Shown here in pieces: positions 58,330 to 64,000 of a DNA stretch of 64,000 nt. The position numbers and the translations under genes were made by a program. The first letter of the stretch is position 1; every line of letters begins with the position of its first letter. Below the pieces are notes generated by a model. It searched no databases. It saw nothing but the letters and a program-made list of their open reading frames with translations, and was not told where the DNA came from. Source of the stretch: Ashinkailepas kermadecensis (taxonomy: Eukaryota > Arthropoda > Thecostraca > Neolepadidae); contig JAOTOM010004749.1 in assembly GCA_034440615.1 (NCBI GenBank), forward strand, positions 186,001 through 250,000, written 5' to 3'.

Positions 58330-58381
58330 TTCGTTGCTTCTCAAGAACAGACAGGATGCGGATCAGGATGTACCCGAAATG
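58330..58381 (+). CDS. Possible short internal exon
   Basis: A strong-looking acceptor (CGCCTATTTTTCAG) is followed by 52 bases and a consensus donor GTAGGTGA. One frame reads SLLLKNRQDADQDVPEM. No neighbouring exon was found, so this rests only on splice signals. Confidence 0.22.
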
Positions 58382-58399
58382 GTAGGTGACGAAACGTGT

Positions 58400-59190
58400 T
58401 TGCCAACACCGTGCCAGTGTTCCCTCTTTCGTTAAACTAAAGGCTGTAGCGGGCGACTGTTCTGCATACGCCTGTCTGCTCACGCCAAACCTGTTTTTCG
58501 GCCCAGTGTCGCAGTAAGAAGGTGCCCGCGGGCGGTGCGCCGGCCCCCGGCTCGACTGCGCAACAGGCCCGCGCCAGCTTTCTCCGTTTTTATGCGCGTC
58601 CCACAGTGTGAATATGATGACGTATGTTTGGCATGTGCACTGGAAGTCGCGAACAAAGCTACGAATGGCTGGACAGTACGCATTGCTGCTGTGCGTGATG
58701 TTCAGCGGCGGCGGCAACCACTGATTGTTGTGAGGAACCCGTTACGCTCCACATGGACTGGTAATGTCTTCTGTAGGAATGATCTACTCACCGGGGCTGC
58801 GACATCTCAAGCTGATGGCTGCTTGGGGATCATTTGGACGGAGTGTCAAGTACACTGGGATCCGAGTTAGAGTCCCCCATTTCGGGGTCACGCGCCGTCA
58901 ACACGAGGATTTTACAACAAGCGTGCAGTTGACAGTTAAGGAAAAACTATAAATCAACCCGAACTTGCTTTAAATGGTGCGTCAGTGGCAAGCAGCCCAC
59001 CACCATCAGTGGTACAGAAGTGGGCGTGGAATATGATGCTACTTTCTTGATTTCTGAATACAACGATCTGGCTCTCCAGCAAAATTATTGCTTTTGGCAT
59101 GTCATACGAGAAGTTTGGCTGCTTCCGCCTTGCATAGTGTTTCTTTTGACAGCATGGCTATCATACCATATGACGAAGAGACGAACTCGA
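58400..59190. other. No recognisable gene
   Basis: Includes a moderately GC-rich part at 58480-58720, open on both strands but without a known domain. Confidence 0.4.
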
Positions 59191-59405
59191 ATCATGTCAG
59201 ATGACGAAGAAATGAATTCGTATCATGTCAGGGGATGGAGCGATGACTTCGGTACGTGTCAGGTGACGGGGCGACGATATCGGTATCATGTCAGGTGCCG
59301 CAGCAACGACATCATATCATCATATCATGTCTGATGACGAAGTGATGACCTCGTATCATGTTTGATGGCGAGGAGATGACCTCGTATCACTTCAGGTGAC
59401 TGAGC
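59190..59405. repeat. ~30-bp repeat
   Basis: Seven or so diverged copies with TATCATGTCAGGTGACG and CGAAGAGATGACCTCG words. Confidence 0.8.
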
Positions 59406-59416
59406 GATCGACTTTG

Positions 59417-59574
59417 GTGGTTATTGGTTTTACGACACGTCGACCGTGGAGTCATATAGCGTCGCCAATCTCTCACGCCGATTGGTCGCGGGCGAAGAGT
59501 AGCGACAGGTGAGACTCGAACCCACAACCTTTCGATTGTGAGACGAGCATCTTACCCCTAGACCACTAGTCCCC
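59417..59574 (-). mobile_element. tRNA-derived SINE, second copy
   Basis: About 158 bp, near-identical to the SINE at 11044-11204 (about four substitutions). Flanked by a 14-bp direct repeat with one mismatch (AGCGATCGACTTTG 59403-59416; AGCAATCGACTTTG 59575-59588). The B box GGTTCGAGTC is kept, with GTCTC where the other copy has GTCCC. The same stem-loop 3' domain is present. Confidence 0.9.
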
Positions 59575-59589
59575 AGCAATCGACTTTGA

Positions 59590-60350
59590 TATTGCACAAG
59601 GCACAATGATATACAGCTGACAGGTCGAAATTCTGGTATATTTCCCCAAAATCGTTACACAAAACCATCAGTTCCGGCCTAGCATTCTCACCGGACTTTT
59701 GGCCCTCACATCTCTAGTCTTGGAGAATTTGGAAACTTCACTGTGATTAGCATGCCACCTCGCGGCACTTCCCGAAGCAGGGTTTCAAGTGTTCCGGATA
59801 GATGTCTGTAGTGTCGGATTTGTGACCTTCCGCAGAGACGAGAGCACAGATCGATCTCGAATTGATAAGTTTTGTGCAATTCCAGCTGAAGCGAAGGAAT
59901 GGTATTTCGACATGATGCGCGAATGTTCGTTCCAAGTGTATCTTATCATGGTTTGGGCTTGGTTGGTTCATGGTAGTAATATCGTTATTGCCGGCCATAG
60001 CAGCTAATTTGGGCGTTACCGCGAGCCGGTCTGGGGGAATGGGTCGCGGCGGCGCCAGTCTCTTGTGTGGGCCGCTGAACGGTGGTCTGTGGAGCTCGAG
60101 CTGAGAGGGGCTAGTTTTCACTGCGAACTGTACGACTATTCGAGCGAGCAATATAAAGTGGCAGTTAAAAGCGAGCAATATATATAGTGAGAGAGTTCTC
60201 ATCATCCGGTATGCATGCACCTCCACCACCTCCAGTATGCGTACATAAATATGCTGTGCACCCACACGGTTTGATTCGGCGGACAGCGATCTTAGCGAAC
60301 CATGCGACTGATAAGACGAAAGTCTTTAACCCCGGCCACGCTATCCGGGA
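59590..60350. other. Unidentified, open on both strands
   Basis: A 172-codon minus frame (60265-59747) overlaps a 72-codon plus frame; neither has a recognisable domain. GC content rises at 60010-60110. Confidence 0.35.
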
Positions 60351-60351
60351 C

Positions 60352-60356
<5 letters not shown>

Positions 60357-60427
<71 letters not shown>
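60357..60427. repeat. (TA)n microsatellite
   Basis: Thirty-odd uninterrupted TA units. It directly precedes the 46-bp array. Confidence 0.97.
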
Positions 60428-60429
<2 letters not shown>

Positions 60430-60477
60430 TCCGTTCTGGGCTCGATTGCTTACCGCCTTGCCATCGTGCCATACCTG

Positions 60478-61330
60478 GAGGTTGTGTGTATGGTACAGCC
60501 GTCTGGTGGTGACGGCTGTTGACCCGTGTGTATGGTACATACAACTGTCTGGTGGTGACGGCTGTTGACCCGTGTTTATGGTACAGCCTTCTGGTGGTGA
60601 CGGCTGTTGACCCGTGTGTATGGTACATACAACTGTCTGGTGGTGACGGCTGTTGACCCGTGTGTATGGTACATACAACTGGCTGGTGGTGACGGCTGTT
60701 GACCCGTGTTTATGGTACAGCCGTCTGGTGGTGACGGCTGTTGACCCGTGTGTATGGTACATACAACTGTCTGGTGGTGACGGCTGTTGACCCGTGTGTA
60801 TGGTACATACAACTGGCAGGTGGTGACGGCTGTTGACCCGTGTTTATGGTACATACAACTGTCTGGTGGTGACGGCTGTTGACCCGTGTGTATGGTACAT
60901 ACAACTGTCTGGTGGTGACGGCTGTTGACCCGTGTGTATGGTACATACAACTGGCAGGTGGTGACGGCTGTTGACCCGTGTTTATGGTACATACAACTGT
61001 CTGGTGGTGACGGCTGTTGACCCGTGTGTATGGTACATACAACTGTCTGGTGGTGACGGCTGTTGACCCGTGTTTATGGTACATACAACTGTCTGGTGGT
61101 GACGGCTGTTGACCCGTGTATATGGTACATACAACTGTCTGGTGGTGACGGCTGTTGACCCGTGTGTATGGTACATACAACTGTCTGGTGGTGACGGCTG
61201 TTGACCCGTGTTTATGGTACATACAACTGTCTGGTGGTGACGGCTGTTGACCCGTGTGTATGGTACATACAACTGTCTGGTGGTGACGGCTGTTGACCCG
61301 TGTTTATGGTACAGCCGTCTGGTGGTGACG
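60478..61330. repeat. 46-bp minisatellite
   Basis: About eighteen copies of a 46-bp unit, core GGTGGTGACGGCTGTTGACC then CGTGTGTATGGTACATACAA, with shorter copies lacking the ACATACAA part. Sequence variants (GTGTGTATG / GTGTTTATG; CTGTCT / CTGGCAG) recur in blocks, as expected from multi-unit duplication. Confidence 0.95.
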
Positions 61331-61655
61331 ACTCGTTGCCTCCCGGTTGCTCGCCAATGACCTCAGGTGTGGCCAGCTGTTGCTCGCCATATTGCTCGTG
61401 CCATTTGGCACCTATGACATGTGCAGACCTTTAACACCGATGACCTGTGCATACGTTTGGCACGTATGATCTGTGCAGACGTTGAGCACGTATGACCTAT
61501 AGCACGTAGTCTGTGATCAGTGCTGGTCCGTGTGGGATATATACGCCCATTATCGGTTAGGGCTAGTTGTCATCTTCTGAATACTACGGATCATTGATGA
61601 CGCCAGGTGTCTGATCGGTTCAGCATTTGCACTGCTGCTGACACGCTGACTGAGC
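61331..61655. other. Spacer between two minisatellites
   Basis: Short diverged repeats of GACCTGTGCA.ACGTTTGGCACGTATG type around 61410-61500; no gene. Confidence 0.45.
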
Positions 61656-61659
61656 TTGA

Positions 61660-61912
61660 TAGTGCTCTACATGACGGTATGCAGTCACTTAGCTTGTAGT
61701 GTTCTACGTGACGGTATGCAGTCACTGAGCTTGTAGTGCTCTACGTGACGGTATGCAGTCACTGAGCTTGTAGTGCTCTACGTGACGGTATGCAGTCACT
61801 TAGCTTGTAGTGTTCTACGTGACGGTATGCAGTCACTGAGATTGTAGTGCTCTACGTGACGGTATGCAGTCACTTAGCTTGTAGTGTTCTACGTGACGGT
61901 ATGCAGTCTATT
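61660..61912. repeat. 37-bp minisatellite
   Basis: Seven copies of a 37-bp unit, core GTAGTGTTCTACGTGACGGT then ATGCAGTCACTTAGCTT. Confidence 0.95.
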
Positions 61913-61914
61913 GT

Positions 61915-64000
61915 CGTTGATGATCGCTGAGCATGTCATGATGTGTCTACAGATTATGTGACTATTTTACATTTTTTGCCATATTAATATCGTTGCCATA
62001 TTCGCAGAATAGCTTTATTGTATATCAATAGTTATGTGGAGCAGTAAGCGACATCAACACCACAGCTATGCGCCAGATTTGAAAATCACTGCTGATAATT
62101 CTGGCGGGTTCTAGTTTTGCTTCAGGCCAACGAGATCTGGAAGTAAGAAGCGGTGTGCATGGGAGCGTAGGAAGGACTTTGAAGTTAGTTGGGGAAAAAC
62201 TGAGTGAAAAAGCCTCAATCTACCAACTGCAATGCAGTGTAATGCAAGTATGATTAAATTATCCAAATATGTGTGGGATAGACGCAAAAATAGTGGAATG
62301 AACACCTCACCAAGCTCCGTCGTTTATAGGTATTTGTGTATGCGGAAAATTCCATATATTGCACTTTTTCATGGCAGGGTAATACTGTAATACCCACTCT
62401 AAAAGTGTTGCAGTATTCGGGATTTCGCGCTCCAACCATTATATACACTGTCAGATGCCCATGACAAGCTATGTTGTCTATGTTGTCTATGTTGTCTATG
62501 TTGTCGACCTTGGCCGAACAATTGCACCATGGAGTAAGCCACAAACTTGATCTCACATTCATCACCTCGAATCATTTACAAGAGCCGGTATTTGGTCCAT
62601 GGTGCTTGGAAGGTATGAGGCTAATTGTTAAGTGGCAAAATGACTGGGTTTCGTGAATGTTCCTTACCTGTGCCACTCATGCTGCTCTGGTTTTACACTC
62701 TTCTTCTTGATTACTGAACTGTGGCGTGATTGGCTGAACTGAACTTGGATAATCATTGTCCACTTCCTTCTATAATCCGCCGGGTTTTTACCTTGTTGAG
62801 GGTGATTGAGCATGCATATTTTTGCTGGTGGATTGGCCGCCTCGCCATCTTTCTCCCCCCCCTTCCAAAAAAGGAAGAACATTTAGCACACATTGCACCT
62901 GGCCACGACTTCATTTCCCTTTAGCTTTATTCCCTTGGAAGTCCCAAACAGTCCTACTGATAGCATCATATATTCTCGAAAGGGGCGGATTATCCCGCTA
63001 AGAACGCCGTGCACAGCATTAATCGCATTAGTCAGTGCAAGTCTGCCCTACGCACTTTAATGCTGACATCCCTGCAAGTTTGAACATATACTGCGTGGAG
63101 AAATCGCGACGCAGTAAGTGCAAAAACAGAATATGCGTCTTGCAAAAACCGGACGTGCACGCAGCTTACTGGTAGCGTTGTTCTTGCCGTTTGCAGTTGC
63201 TTGATCCGTGCCAGATTATACCCCGCATGCGCATTTACGGACCATTGATAGATGAGTAACACGCTCGTTGCAGTCCGGTTTTTTCGTGCGCAATGATTTC
63301 GGCAACGGGTACCATTGGTGGTTTCCTAGGATCCCCTCACAGGGTCTTAGCGGTTCTTAAGAGGTTCATATCATGTCTAGGGCGTCCGCTGTTCCTTCTA
63401 AGGTCGAACGATGCGATATGATAACGATGCGGATAATTAGCTCAGATATTTATTAGGACTGAGTCGGCATTTCGCGTTGCGTAATGGTTGCACCCCTGCC
63501 AGGCCGGCGACCTGGGTACAGCTGTGGCGGTGGTGCAGATGCTGGACCGGTGGCCGTCAGCTGTTGCTTCGTGACCCGGTGACCTAGTTTGCCGATGGCG
63601 GAGCAGGTCGACTGCGAAGGCCAGACTGTCAGCGCGCCATCTATCAGCTGAATCTGGAAGTGCTTCTGCGGTCTGTGACAAGAGCTGTTATCTGATTTAC
63701 TGTCGATGTGCCACAGGATGTTTCACGTCAGGTTGAGAGGAGACATGTATTTTTGGTGTAAAAGAGCACGTTATGGTCGCGGAAACCGGTCGTGCTTTGC
63801 TTGGATGCGTGTGATTTATTCTTCCATGGTGGATGTTGCTTTACTAGTGGATTTTGTCCTCGTCTTGAAAGGTTGGTTAGAACGTTCAACGTTGGAAACA
63901 CTTTGTGAGAGATGTGAAGCAAGACGCGTAGACGAAGAAGTATCATAAACTCCTCCATTTTGATACAATTCGGCTGTTCGTCAGTGGTACGGTAAGAAGT
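61915..64000. other. No recognisable gene
   Basis: Mixed sequence to the right edge with a four-copy 9-bp repeat (TATGTTGTC) at 62468-62506. Short open frames on both strands are unrecognised; the GC-rich part at 63480-63680 is open on the minus strand without a known domain. Confidence 0.45.

Noticed and set aside
59747..60265. A 172-codon minus-strand gene
   Set aside because: No recognisable domain, ordinary codon composition and an overlapping plus-strand frame; not supportable from sequence alone.
60292..61272. Minus-strand frames of 96-170 codons with YTRVNSRHHQT repeats
   Set aside because: Frame-cycling translation of a 46-bp array; no start or splice support.

Overview
This is a repeat-rich piece of a eukaryotic nuclear genome. 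The pentamer TTAGG/CCTAA recurs inside many dispersed elements (for example 28419-28462, 31439-31458, 47284-47312, 48860-48876). TTAGG is the usual arthropod telomere repeat, so an arthropod is the best guess; crustacean or chelicerate is compatible, but the sequence does not settle it. There are introns with GT/AG junctions, tRNA-derived SINEs, LINE fragments, MITEs and very many minisatellites. No bacterial, phage or organellar features are seen.

Layout. 1-3060: minisatellites. 3072-3229: a probable minus-strand exon beside a CpG-rich block (3230-3900). 3.9-19.2 kb: minisatellites (including a 0.6 kb pentamer array at 13.0-13.6 kb), one full SINE and several tiny retroposon fragments. 19236-20113: a non-autonomous hAT-like transposon. 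20-27.6 kb: AT-rich sequence with little recognisable content. 27.6-33.3 kb: a fold-back element, a SINE, LINE debris and other inverted-repeat elements. 34546-43717: the one gene that can be assembled, a six-exon plus-strand gene for a hydroxylysine kinase-like protein (374 residues, full length for the family). 46.8-50.4 and 56.8-57.3 kb: a TTAGG-bearing MITE family. 52647-52954: a minus-strand first exon of a SWIM-zinc-finger-like protein. 54-62 kb: more minisatellites, TA runs and a second SINE copy.

The most interesting signal is a family of 36-66 bp insertions that consist of little more than a stem-loop and a short tail. Seven of nine are flanked by recognisable target-site duplications. 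The same stem-loop, with compensating base changes, ends three longer tRNA-derived SINEs in the window. A second unusual feature lies in the kinase gene: two minisatellite arrays begin exactly at splice sites, one at the exon 5 donor and one at the exon 4 acceptor.
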